From: Methylocaldum marinum
GTDB lineage: Bacteria > Pseudomonadota > Gammaproteobacteria > Methylococcales > Methylococcaceae
Length of the DNA stretch: 64,000 bases
Assembly: GCF_003584645.1 (NCBI RefSeq)
Contig: NZ_AP017928.1
Span: forward strand, 894,981-958,980
Direction: 5' to 3'
The notes beneath the pieces are model-generated. The model saw only the letters and a program-made list of their open reading frames with translations. It did no database searches and was not told the origin of the DNA. Every line of letters starts with the position of its first letter. The stretch's first letter is position 1. Positions 34,866-42,770 of the stretch are shown in pieces. A program made the position numbers and the translations under genes.

Positions 34866-36428
34866 TTATACGTTGGCTGGTTTCCAGTTGTGGGGTAGCA
34901 GGCTGTCGATCTCCCTCTGCTTGGTGGTGGGTAAACGGGTCAGGACGTCTTTCAGGTAGGCCTCTGGGTTGAGGTCGAGTTCCTTGCAGGTTTGGATGAG
35001 GCTGAACACCGTGGCGGCGACCTGGCCGCCCTTGGGCGAGCCGAGGAACAGCCAGTTCTTGCGGCCGATGGTGAGGGGGCGGATCGCCCGCTCACTGCGG
35101 TTGTTGTCGATCTCCAGGCGACCGTCTTCGGTATAGCGCTCCAGCGCCGGCCAGTTCTTGAGGGCATAGCCGATGGCCTGGGCAGTGGGGGTCTTGGGCG
35201 CCAGCTGGCGCAGCCGGTCTTCGAGCCAGGCCTTGAACTCGGCCAGGATCGGCCGCGCCTGTTCCTGCCGTAGCTTTCGGGTGCCTTCGGCGTCGAGTTG
35301 CTGTTCCTTGGCCTCCCGTTCGATGGCGTAGAGCCGGCCGATGTACTCCAAGGCCTCATGGGCGCTGATGCGCTTGCCGTTCTCGGTCTGTCGGGCAATC
35401 TCGAAGAACTTGCGGCGCGCATGCGCCCAGCACGCCACTTCCAGGACCTTGCCTGCGGCGAAGATCTGGTCGTAACCGGCATAGGCGTCCGCCTGCAGGT
35501 AGCCGCTGTAGCCTTCCAGTTTGGCCTTGGGATGCTTGCCCGCCCGGGTTTCGGTGTGGTCATAGACGACGATGGGCGGCGAGTGGCCGGCGTATACCCA
35601 AAACCGGGTTTCCCGCGTCTTGCCGCGGTCCTGCACCGCCACAGTGGTGTCGTCCGAGAAGATCACCGGCTGTTGCTTGAGCAACGCCAGCATCCGCTCG
35701 ACCAAGGGCTGCAGCTGCCAGCCGCTCTGGATGACCCAGTCGCACAACGTGGTGCGGGCAATGGGGACACCCTGGTGGGCAAAGATTTGCTCGATGCGGT
35801 ACAGCGGCAGGTGATAGCCGTATTTGGCCATCAGCAGATGTGCCAGAAGACCCGGCAGAGGGATGCCCTGCTCGATGATTTGCGGCGGGGCCGGTACCGT
35901 GGTCAACTGCCCTTGGCACTTCGCGCAGGCGCACTTTTCCCGCCGCGTTTCCACGACCTTCAGTTGCGCCGGGACGTAATCCAAGCGTTCGGAGCTTTCG
36001 TAGCCGATCACCGGCCGTTCCTCACCGCAGGCAGGACACTGCCGGTCTTGTGCCGACAACGGCAATACCACGATCTCTCGCGGCAGATGCGCCGGCAGTG
36101 CGGTGCGCTTCGGTTGATTCTTGGCGGGCGATTGCACCACCACCGTCTTGAACGCCACCGGACTGGCGACGGGGGCGTCCTCGGGCACCTCATCCCACAG
36201 CGGCAGTTGGTCGATGTCGGGGAGGGTCGCCAGTCGCTCGGAACGGGCGCCGAACAGCAGCTTCTTCAGCTGCGCCAGGTCGAATTCCAGCCGTTCGATG
36301 CGCGCCTCGCGCTGGGCCAGGGTGGCCTTTAGAGTACGATTTTCTTCGGCGAGAGCGGCGGCATTCATGGCTGCCATTATACCCGGTGGACCACCCGAAA
36401 GCCCAGCTCTGATGCGGGTTTCAGGCAC
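34866..36428 (-). CDS. tnpC: IS66 transposase TnpC
   Basis: 520 residues. It differs from the copy at 23887-25449 by a few bases; one changes residue 3 (MPETRI instead of MPKTRI). All DDE and zinc-finger motifs are kept (VIFSDDTTVAVQD, YLQADAYAGYDQIF, IDNNRSERAIRP). Intact. Confidence 0.93.
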   Translation of the reverse strand: MPETRIRAGLSGGPPGIMAAMNAAALAEENRTLKATLAQREARIERLEFDLAQLKKLLFGARSERLATLPDIDQLPLWDEVPEDAPVASPVAFKTVVVQSPAKNQPKRTALPAHLPREIVVLPLSAQDRQCPACGEERPVIGYESSERLDYVPAQLKVVETRREKCACAKCQGQLTTVPAPPQIIEQGIPLPGLLAHLLMAKYGYHLPLYRIEQIFAHQGVPIARTTLCDWVIQSGWQLQPLVERMLALLKQQPVIFSDDTTVAVQDRGKTRETRFWVYAGHSPPIVVYDHTETRAGKHPKAKLEGYSGYLQADAYAGYDQIFAAGKVLEVACWAHARRKFFEIARQTENGKRISAHEALEYIGRLYAIEREAKEQQLDAEGTRKLRQEQARPILAEFKAWLEDRLRQLAPKTPTAQAIGYALKNWPALERYTEDGRLEIDNNRSERAIRPLTIGRKNWLFLGSPKGGQVAATVFSLIQTCKELDLNPEAYLKDVLTRLPTTKQREIDSLLPHNWKPANV

Positions 36429-36435
36429 TTTCGAC

Positions 36436-36777
36436 TCAGCCGACCCGACCCGCGCGAACCGCGCGGAAACGGGCCACCGTCAGGTCCACGCCTTCCAGCA
36501 ACAGCAGCAGGTCCGAGCGCGAAATCGTCCCCTGAACCGGCTTGCGGAAGCGGCCTTTCTCCAGCCGCTTGTAGGCCAGCCAGAAACCGTGACGATCCCA
36601 CCACAACAGCTTCACCTTGTCCCGGCCCCGGTTGAAAAACACGAACACCGCACCCGATAACGGCGAATACCCCAGACTGCTCTCCACCGCCAGCGCCAAA
36701 CCATCGATGGACTTGCGCAAATCGACCGGCTCGGCCACCACATACACCGCCGCCGCACTCAGAATCGTCGCCAGCAT
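36436..36777 (-). CDS. tnpB: IS66 accessory protein TnpB
   Basis: 113 residues from MLATILSAAAV. One residue differs from copy 1 (SSLGYSPL instead of SSLGHSPL). The start overlaps the tnpA stop. Confidence 0.93.
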   Translation of the reverse strand: MLATILSAAAVYVVAEPVDLRKSIDGLALAVESSLGYSPLSGAVFVFFNRGRDKVKLLWWDRHGFWLAYKRLEKGRFRKPVQGTISRSDLLLLLEGVDLTVARFRAVRAGRVG

Positions 36778-37079
36778 CACGAGACCAATGCGGCCACCAC
36801 CTGCTTCAACAACCCGGCATCGAACCCCGGTTTCACCTCGATGCGAACCCCGCCCACCGACAACCACAGACCACCGACTGCTGTCTCACCGCCATCTACC
36901 CGCATCAACGTCAGTGGCGCCACCACCGCTGGCTGCGCTACGCGTCGACGCCAGTAGATGAACGCCGCATAGCTGACCGCCTCGCGCGCACACCAAGCGC
37001 GCACCGACAACCCACTCCCTGCCTGTTGCTCCAGCAGGACCCGCCAATGCATCTCTCGTTCTTGTTTCGTCATCGCCAT
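36777..37079 (-). CDS. tnpA: IS66 accessory protein TnpA
   Basis: 100 residues, identical to the copy-1 protein, with the HTH-like WRVLLEQQAGSGLSVRAW start region. First gene of the element. Confidence 0.9.
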   Translation of the reverse strand: MAMTKQEREMHWRVLLEQQAGSGLSVRAWCAREAVSYAAFIYWRRRVAQPAVVAPLTLMRVDGGETAVGGLWLSVGGVRIEVKPGFDAGLLKQVVAALVS

Positions 37080-37232
37080 CTCCTCCTCTTCGGGAATATG
37101 GCGATACTGTGACTCAGGCGCTAATCGGTGGGAATTATGCGGACAGCCGGACGCTTACACAAGTCATTCAAGCCGATGCCGCTTCGCGGCACGGCTTAAT
37201 TCTGGTGTTGGGCGTAACAAAGGAAAACAAGT

Positions 37233-38399
37233 TTGTACTTTTACGTTGATGAAAGCGGCCATACAGGCACAAACCTTTTTGACGAGAATCAACCGATTCT
37301 TTACTACGGTGTATTGTCTAGCAGGGTCAACATCGATGTATTAGCTGAGAACACATTAAGTTCGCTTAGAAAGCGACTTGGCGTAAAAAGGTTGCATGCA
37401 AATGAGTTAGGCAATGCTGGCATAGCGCAAATATCAACGGAAATATATAACCTACAAAAACGATACGATCTCAGATTTGATATCTACCGAGTGGCAAAAG
37501 CCGACCATGCATTAATAAGCTTTTTCGATCAAGTGTTTGATCAAGGTTTAAATCCAGCAATTACTTGGTCAGGATATTGGACACCAATGCGATATGTGCT
37601 TCTGTTAAAACTGGCATATTTGTTTGACGAGGAAACACTTAAAAAAGCATGGAGCGCAAGAATAGAGATTAATGATCAAAAAGCAGAATCTGGCTTAGTA
37701 GAAGTCTGCAATATAATTAAAGGCAGAGTTGGCGAATTGCCAGATGAAAGGTCAAGAACATTGATCTACGATACTCTAAATTGGGCTGACAATAACCCTG
37801 CCGAGATTTACTATAACGCTAAAAGAAAAAAAGACATGCTTTCTATAACGCCAAACCTAATTGGGTTTCAGTCCGTAATGCATGGAATAACGCTGCGTCT
37901 GCTAAAAAACGGCAAAAAAGCATCTCAGATTACAGTCGATCAACAGTCTCAATTCAATAAAGCACAAAAAACTTTGGCCGAATTTTACGCATCAGCGCGG
38001 GATGTACCGATGGTTACTGGCCCTGGTCTACCCGAAATTAGTTTTAAGGGCATGCCAACAATACCTATATCATTCAAAGCAGGTACTGAAAGCGCTGGTC
38101 TTGAGTTGGTTGATGTATATCTATGGATATTTAAACGTCTAATGGAAGAGAAAGAACTCGCTCCAAAAATATATCCAATCATACAAAAGCAAATGCATAA
38201 AAGCAGAACTGATGAAATTTCTATTCATGCCATAGCATCAAGGTGGCAAAAGTGGTTTGAAGATTTGCCTGAGCCAACAGAAGAGCAAATGAAAAAAGGA
38301 AGAGAACTCATGGCGCTCGATGAAAAGAGAAGGCTGGAAGGCATGACCGTGAGCGCCCAACAAGGCGTTCCAGCCGACGCCGAAAAGCGGCGCGGCTGA
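37233..38399 (+). CDS. DUF3800 protein (cassette gene)
   Basis: A 388-residue protein opening with MYFYVDESGHTGTNLF. The YVDESGH motif is the first acidic strand of the DUF3800 family, which has an RNase H-like fold. RFDIYRVAKADHALISFFDQ, ITVDQQSQFNKAQKTLAEFY and ESAGLELVDVYLWIFKRLME carry further acidic positions of the core. Members occur in defence islands, but a mechanism is not established here. The TTG start is 19 bases after the attC core, behind AAAGGAAA. The base composition is clearly AT-richer than the chromosome, and the stop lies inside the next attC. It is a recently acquired cassette. Confidence 0.8.
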   Translation: MYFYVDESGHTGTNLFDENQPILYYGVLSSRVNIDVLAENTLSSLRKRLGVKRLHANELGNAGIAQISTEIYNLQKRYDLRFDIYRVAKADHALISFFDQVFDQGLNPAITWSGYWTPMRYVLLLKLAYLFDEETLKKAWSARIEINDQKAESGLVEVCNIIKGRVGELPDERSRTLIYDTLNWADNNPAEIYYNAKRKKDMLSITPNLIGFQSVMHGITLRLLKNGKKASQITVDQQSQFNKAQKTLAEFYASARDVPMVTGPGLPEISFKGMPTIPISFKAGTESAGLELVDVYLWIFKRLMEEKELAPKIYPIIQKQMHKSRTDEISIHAIASRWQKWFEDLPEPTEEQMKKGRELMALDEKRRLEGMTVSAQQGVPADAEKRRG

Positions 38400-38414
38400 A
38401 CTTTACCGTTAGGC
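38355..38414 (+). other. attC site (plus orientation)
   Basis: GCCCAAC (38355-38361) ... GTTAGGC (38408-38414) with stem GGCGTTCCAGCCGACGCCG / CGGCGCGGCTGAAC. The extra C lies in the left arm (plus orientation). It contains the stop codon of the DUF3800 gene. Confidence 0.85.
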
Positions 38415-38430
38415 CCCACGGCGCCCACGC

Positions 38431-38529
38431 ATGTTCTCCGCACTCAAGACAGTCGTCTACATCCAAATCTCGCCCGAGCGACTCTCGCTCAAGAACCTCA
38501 AGACGGGTGAGCCCATTGCCGAGATTCCC
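38431..38529 (+). pseudogene. Truncated MreB-like/rod-shape cassette gene
   Basis: ATG 38431, 16 bases after the attC core, opens MFSALKTVVYIQISPERLSL and KNLKTGEPIAEIP. It then runs out of register at 38530 into an attC core of opposite orientation. The start resembles small proteins annotated as rod-shape-determining in other cassette arrays; I am only moderately sure of this. The rest of the gene is gone, or lies near 32935 beyond the inversion breakpoint. Confidence 0.5.
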
Positions 38530-38538
38530 TTGTTAGGC
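38530..38538 (-). other. attC R'' half-site at an inversion breakpoint
   Basis: On the minus strand GCCTAACAA begins an attC 27 bases after the stop of the gene at 38565-39074, but the next bases are the reverse of the truncated gene at 38431-38529. The missing continuation (ACAAATCG...) is found at 34232, next to IS5 copy 2. Confidence 0.7.
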
Positions 38539-38564
38539 TTGAATATGCCAACATAAGGTCTCGC

Positions 38565-39074
38565 TTATATAAGCGTGTCTCCAATTTTTACTAGCTTGTT
38601 CTGTATACTTTCTATATCGTTCTTTATCTCATAGAAAACCGTAGTAAGTTGTTGTTTTAAAGTATCTGTCTCATCGGTTGACATTGATGACATTTCAATG
38701 TCTACGATGCTGGACTTAAGCTTCCCATACCTATCTTTTGATAGAGCAATTAACTTGTCTGCATCTTCCTTAAGTTCTGGAGCATAAAATCCAATTAACA
38801 TCTTAATTTCTTCAAACGGCAATCTTTCTTTTATTCGGAATTGATCTGAGTACTTTCTATTATTAATGGACATACAATCTGATGCCCACTCCATTCTATA
38901 GCTACTTTCGAGTTTTGACAGAAGCTCATATACCTTCTCAATTTTTTCTAGCTTTCTCCGATTTTTATCTAGTGCTTTTTGATGATTAATCGTCAGAATT
39001 GTCGTGGCTAAAGTGATTACACCACCTATCACTGTTGCCGCTATTGTCTGCCAAAACTCCATAATTGTGCCCAT
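38565..39074 (-). CDS. Membrane-anchored hypothetical protein (cassette gene)
   Basis: 169 residues with one N-terminal membrane helix (FWQTIAATVIGGVITLATTI) and a long helical cytoplasmic part (HQKALDKNRRKLEKIEKVYE ... LLSKLESSYRMEW; TDTLKQQLTTVFYEIKNDIE). The composition is AT-rich, unlike the flanks. It starts 16 bases from the attC core at 39090-39096, in the canonical orientation away from attI. No known family. Confidence 0.65.
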   Translation of the reverse strand: MGTIMEFWQTIAATVIGGVITLATTILTINHQKALDKNRRKLEKIEKVYELLSKLESSYRMEWASDCMSINNRKYSDQFRIKERLPFEEIKMLIGFYAPELKEDADKLIALSKDRYGKLKSSIVDIEMSSMSTDETDTLKQQLTTVFYEIKNDIESIQNKLVKIGDTLI

Positions 39075-39089
39075 GCCTAAATTTTAATT

Positions 39090-39194
39090 GCCTAACGCCG
39101 CCGCTCAGCCGACAGGCAAAAGCGGCCCACGAAGGCCAGATAGAAAACTGAAACCGCGCCGCTTTTGCCTGTCGGCTGGAGCGGCTTGTTCGGC
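39090..39194 (-). other. attC site, long type (minus orientation)
   Basis: On the minus strand GCCGAAC (39194-39188) ... GTTAGGC (39096-39090), 105 bp. CAGCCGACAGGCAAAAGCGG pairs with CCGCTTTTGCCTGTCGGCTG. The extrahelical base (GCTCCAGCCG) lies in the 5' arm of the minus strand, fixing the orientation. Confidence 0.8.
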
Positions 39195-39215
39195 GGAACT
39201 GACAAAGGAAAGAGC

Positions 39216-39467
39216 ATGAGCGAACCAAAATATGTGTTTTTCGACCGCACAGAGAGCTTGATGGAAAGCATCCTCAAAGACGCCGCCACATTCGGATTCC
39301 TGCTGTTGTGCATCTACGTGAGCCGGGACAGCGCATGGTGGACGTTTGCGACCGGCACCATGGCGGTGCTGATGATAGGCACAAAGGCGCACCTGGCGAG
39401 CAATCGCGCTTTCAAATTCCGCACCACGGCAGAGATCAAGGCCTGGGCGGAGTCGCTGCCGGAATGA
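39216..39467 (+). CDS. Two-helix membrane protein (first cassette, reversed gene)
   Basis: 83 residues: MSEPKYVFFDRTESLMESIL, then two hydrophobic segments (AATFGFLLLCIYVSRDSAWW; WTFATGTMAVLMIGTKAHLA) and a basic tail. A GGAAAGAGC site precedes the ATG. It lies between the attI-like core and the first attC but is transcribed towards intI, opposite to the usual cassette direction. Phage-like small membrane protein; function unknown. Confidence 0.6.
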   Translation: MSEPKYVFFDRTESLMESILKDAATFGFLLLCIYVSRDSAWWTFATGTMAVLMIGTKAHLASNRAFKFRTTAEIKAWAESLPE

Positions 39468-39468
39468 C

Positions 39469-39540
39469 GCCGAACATAAAGTAGACCCCCTAAAAGGCGC
39501 CTTATCTTACGCCATTTGTGGGGTATAAACTGATTTCGCT
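39469..39540 (-). other. Candidate attI site
   Basis: The core GTTCGGC (minus strand, 39475-39469), preceded by TTTATG, marks the start of the first cassette. It lies about 145 bases upstream of the intI start codon, the normal place for attI between intI and the array. The integrase-binding repeats were not resolved by eye. Confidence 0.5.
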
Positions 39541-39618
39541 TTCAGGAACCGCCCAAATTTCAAGGCCTTGCTATCTTTAGCGGGGTCGGTCGCCGTTGGT
39601 TTTATACACCTGCCCATT

Positions 39619-39712
39619 ATGCCGAGCAAGCCGAAACTATTGGATCAAATGCGGGACAAAATCCGCGTCAAACATTACAGCCTGCGCACGGAAGACGCTT
39701 ACGTCCATCGGA
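39619..39712 (+). pseudogene. intI: Integron integrase intI, N-terminal fragment
   Basis: MPSKPKLLDQMRDKIRVKHY and SLRTEDAYVHRI match the well-conserved N-terminal core-binding domain of IntI-type tyrosine recombinases (PKLLDQVRDRIRxKHYSxRTExxYVxWI). After residue 31 the similarity stops and the DNA becomes the antisense end of an IS4-like transposase fragment. All catalytic residues (RKHRHY) are missing. The orientation away from the array and the nearby attI are canonical. Confidence 0.85.
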
Positions 39713-40100
39713 TCAATCAGGGTCTTCAGATCGAACCCCCGACTTTCGAGGCAGCAGCCAAACAGGGCTTCCACCAGACGGCGATTGGCGTAGGCGCTGA
39801 TGGCTTCCCGTTGGCGTGCGGCCGGACTGGCGATGAACAGGAAGGTGCTGTCTTCAGGCATGGCGCGGACAGGTAGGCGACGCAACCCCAGACTAGGCGC
39901 CGGCCCGCAGGATGTGGCGCTCACCCGGTAGCAACGAGGCGAACAGCGCGTCCAGGTGCATCATTCGGTTCTGGGCGTTGGACACGAGCGGATAAACGCT
40001 GCTCCAATCGCAAATGGTCGCTTTACGCGCAACCCTTCGGCCACAATGCGCCACACTTCGCAGAACGGCGGGGTACGCAAAATCTACTCTACTGCCTTGG
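39713..40100 (-). pseudogene. IS4-like transposase remnant
   Basis: The minus strand reads YANRRLVEALFGCCLESRGFDLKTLIDP, close to the (W)xIExLFxCLKxRGF end motif of IS4/IS10-type transposases. It is split over two frames, with further decayed sequence to about 40100. It is fused to intI at about 39712 and is probably what truncated the integrase. Confidence 0.55.
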
Positions 40101-40115
40101 ATGAAACCTGAAAAT

Positions 40116-42770
40116 CTACGCCTCCGCCCGAAACCCCTCCACCGATCTTGCCCCAACCCCCAAGTCCCGCCACTTCGCCGGATGGCAGGTGAATAGCAGA
40201 ATCTGATGCCGCGTCGCGGCGTCGAACAGCACGCGTTTCATTTGCGCCAGCCGCTCCTCGTCGCTGTGGACGAGGGCGTCGTCGAGGATGAGGAGGGTGG
40301 GGCGGCCGGCGTCGCGCAAGAGGCCCGCGTAGGCGAGCCGGCTGATGATGCCCATCTGTTCGCGGGCGCCGAAGCTCAAGTGCTCGAATTCGCCCGGTTC
40401 CGATCCGTTCGATCCGATGCGCGTCAGCGAGCCGGGGGACAGGTTTTCGTCGATGTCGAGGCAGGCGCCGGGGAACAGGAGCTGGAGATAGCGGTTGAGG
40501 TGTTTTTGCAACGGCGCCTGAAGTCTTTGGGTCAAGGCGCGGCGCTTGTCGCGCATCAGTTTCAGCAGGTGGTCCAGCGCGTCGGCGCGGCGGCGCAGTT
40601 CCTGGACTCTGCGCTGGATCTGCGCGTGGTCGCGGGCGAGTTCCGCACGGCGCTCTTCCAGCCCTTGGGCACCGGCCGTCTGTAGCTCGACTTGCAGGCT
40701 CATCAGCTGGTCGCGGCGCACGTTGAAGCGCTTTTCGAGTTGCTCGGCGCTGAGGCGGAACCGCTCGACGTCCTGTTTCAGAATATCGGGTCGCGCTTCG
40801 GCCAATTGCCGGGTCAGCGCCTCGATAGTGGCGGCCAGGGCGGATTGCTCGGCACGGGCGTCGACCAGGTCCCGGTTCGCCGCGGCAACGCGTTCGGGCC
40901 GCTGCGGATCGTCGACTACGGCACGTGCGGCGGCGAGTTCCCGTGTCGCGGTTTCGAACGCGGTCTGCGCTTTGCCGGCGGCGAGCCGTGCGTCTTGCAG
41001 GCTGTCATTGATCCGCGCGAGCGATTGCCGGGCGACTTCCTCGGCGGCCTCCGCCTCGGCGGCGGCGGGGAGCGCCCCTGCGTGCCCGGTCTCGGGCGGA
41101 AGCTGGCTCAGGGCTTGTTCGATTTCCTGGACGCGGGCTTGCTGGACGGCCAGTTCGGTCCGCAGCGGCTCGATGCCCTTTGGGGCGAGCGCTTTCAGCG
41201 TCGCTTCCGCCGTTTTGATGTCGGCAAGCTGACGTGCATGGGTCTGGTGGCGGTCTTCGGCGGCTTCCAGCGAAGGCAAGCCGATCCGCTGCAGCAGGGT
41301 ATCGTGTCTGTCGGCGAGGTCCTTGGCTTCAGCGCGAAGCTGGGACAGGTCCGCGCCGCCGGGTGAGATTTCGAGTTGCCCGAGGCCCGGCAGCGTGAGG
41401 CGGGTCGTTTCGAGCAGCAGTCTCTCGCCGGTGCCGGCGATCGGTTCGTCGCCGATACCGATGGTTCGACCCTGGTCGAGCATGAAGCGCAGCCGTGTCG
41501 CAGCCGTTTCGAGCCGGATTTGCGTTTCCCGAATCTGCCGCTGCTGCTCGCGCAGCTGCTCGAGATCCTTAAGCTTGATCTCGGTGACGGCGGCTTGCCG
41601 TTTCAACTCGACCAGGGCGGCCTGCTCCGTCTCGGCTCTTGCGAGTGCCTCGGCGGCGTTTTTCAGCTTCAGCCGGCCGCCGTCAAGCGCCCGCGTCAGG
41701 CTGAGCCGGGTATCCGCCTGGCGGGCAAGGCGCAGTGTCTCGCGGGCGGCTTCGTGGCGTTGTTCCGCTTCCCCGCGCTTCGACTGCCAGTCCTCGACGA
41801 GTGCGCTTGCTCCTTCCAGTCTTTGCCGGATGGATTCCAGTTCCGCCGTACGGGTTTCGAACTCTTTCTCCTGGCGAGCGAAGGTTTCCAGTTGGCCGTG
41901 CAGCAGCTTGATCCGTGCTTCCGTCTGGGTTGCGCGCAGTTTCTCGGCCGCCAGGGATTCTTCGACTTTTTTGATGGCGTTCAGTTTTTCGGCCGCTGCC
42001 CGTTCCTGTTCGCGAAAGCTCACCCAGGGCTTTTCGGCTTCGTCGGCGGCGTGTTCGCGGCGCAAGGAGGCGAGAGTATCGACCTTCTGGCGGTACGCGG
42101 CGATTTCGGAATCGAGTTCCGTAATGGATTTCGCAAGCGCAGTTTCCTGATCCATCGCTTCGGCATAGGCTCCGCGCGGCTTGCCCGCCGCCGGGGTCAG
42201 CAACTCGTTGCGCGCGGATTCGACGGTGGCCAGTACCGAATCGCCGCCGCTGCTGGCAACCTCGCCGAGCGATACGTTCAGCGCGATCCGCAAATGGTCG
42301 GTGGCGTTCAATACCGAATCGCGAAGATCGTGCGCGGAACCCTGCTGAATCCACAACAGGCCCGGGATGCCCCAGTGCTCGGAGCCGCTCGCGCCGCGGC
42401 CGGCGTATTTGAAGCCCAGGAGCTCGGCGAGATGGTCTTCGGCGTCCGTACTGTCCAGGCGCTGCGCGCCGATTTGGAGTTCGCAGCGCTTTTTTCCGAG
42501 AAATCTCTTGACCAGCCGGAAATGTTTATCGCCGATCGAGAACTCCAGTTCGACGGTGGGCGAGGCCGAGGCATCGCCCCAGGGGCGCAGATCCTCGACG
42601 CTGCCGGAGCGATGCCGCTCGAAGAACGCGGCGCGGATGGCCGAGACGATCGTGCTTTTGCCCGTTTCGTTCGGACCGGTGAAGAGATTGATTCCCGGTT
42701 CGAGATCCCTGATCTCGATCGGCTGCCGGAATTTCTTGAACTGTTCGATACGGACGCGGGAAAGCCTCAC
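40116..42770 (-). CDS. SbcC/YhaN-like SMC-family ATPase
   Basis: 884 residues from GTG 42770, which overlaps the stop of the upstream nuclease gene by 4 bases (GTGA). The N-terminus MRLSRVRIEQFKKFRQPIEI leads to Walker A GPNETGKST near residue 34. The C-terminus has the ABC signature LSFGAREQMG, Walker B LLILDDALV and the D-loop HSDEER. Between them are two long coiled coils around a compact non-helical hinge (GIGDEPIAGTGERLLLETTR) with no CxxC zinc hook, which distinguishes it from canonical Rad50/SbcC. With its partner it should act on DNA ends. Confidence 0.85.
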   Translation of the reverse strand: MRLSRVRIEQFKKFRQPIEIRDLEPGINLFTGPNETGKSTIVSAIRAAFFERHRSGSVEDLRPWGDASASPTVELEFSIGDKHFRLVKRFLGKKRCELQIGAQRLDSTDAEDHLAELLGFKYAGRGASGSEHWGIPGLLWIQQGSAHDLRDSVLNATDHLRIALNVSLGEVASSGGDSVLATVESARNELLTPAAGKPRGAYAEAMDQETALAKSITELDSEIAAYRQKVDTLASLRREHAADEAEKPWVSFREQERAAAEKLNAIKKVEESLAAEKLRATQTEARIKLLHGQLETFARQEKEFETRTAELESIRQRLEGASALVEDWQSKRGEAEQRHEAARETLRLARQADTRLSLTRALDGGRLKLKNAAEALARAETEQAALVELKRQAAVTEIKLKDLEQLREQQRQIRETQIRLETAATRLRFMLDQGRTIGIGDEPIAGTGERLLLETTRLTLPGLGQLEISPGGADLSQLRAEAKDLADRHDTLLQRIGLPSLEAAEDRHQTHARQLADIKTAEATLKALAPKGIEPLRTELAVQQARVQEIEQALSQLPPETGHAGALPAAAEAEAAEEVARQSLARINDSLQDARLAAGKAQTAFETATRELAAARAVVDDPQRPERVAAANRDLVDARAEQSALAATIEALTRQLAEARPDILKQDVERFRLSAEQLEKRFNVRRDQLMSLQVELQTAGAQGLEERRAELARDHAQIQRRVQELRRRADALDHLLKLMRDKRRALTQRLQAPLQKHLNRYLQLLFPGACLDIDENLSPGSLTRIGSNGSEPGEFEHLSFGAREQMGIISRLAYAGLLRDAGRPTLLILDDALVHSDEERLAQMKRVLFDAATRHQILLFTCHPAKWRDLGVGARSVEGFRAEA

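Larger units (their letters stand above)
34805..37158 (-). mobile_element. IS66-family element, copy 2, inside an attC site
   Basis: 2354 bp, same ends as copy 1 (GTAAGCGTCCG), 8-bp target duplication ACAAGTCA. Copy 1 and copy 2 lie in the same orientation about 8.6 kb apart, so homologous recombination between them would delete the toxin-antitoxin pair and half of the cassette array. Confidence 0.95.
34793..37213 (+). other. attC site interrupted by IS66 copy 2 (plus orientation)
   Basis: GCTAACAAGTCA (34793-34804) and, after the IS, TTCAAGCCGATGCCGCTTCG and CGGCACGGCTTAATTCTGGT with core GTTGGGC (37207-37213) together make a textbook attC of about 60 bp, very like the aadA type. ACAAGTCA (34797-34804, 37159-37166) is the 8-bp duplication made by the IS66. 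Confidence 0.85.
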
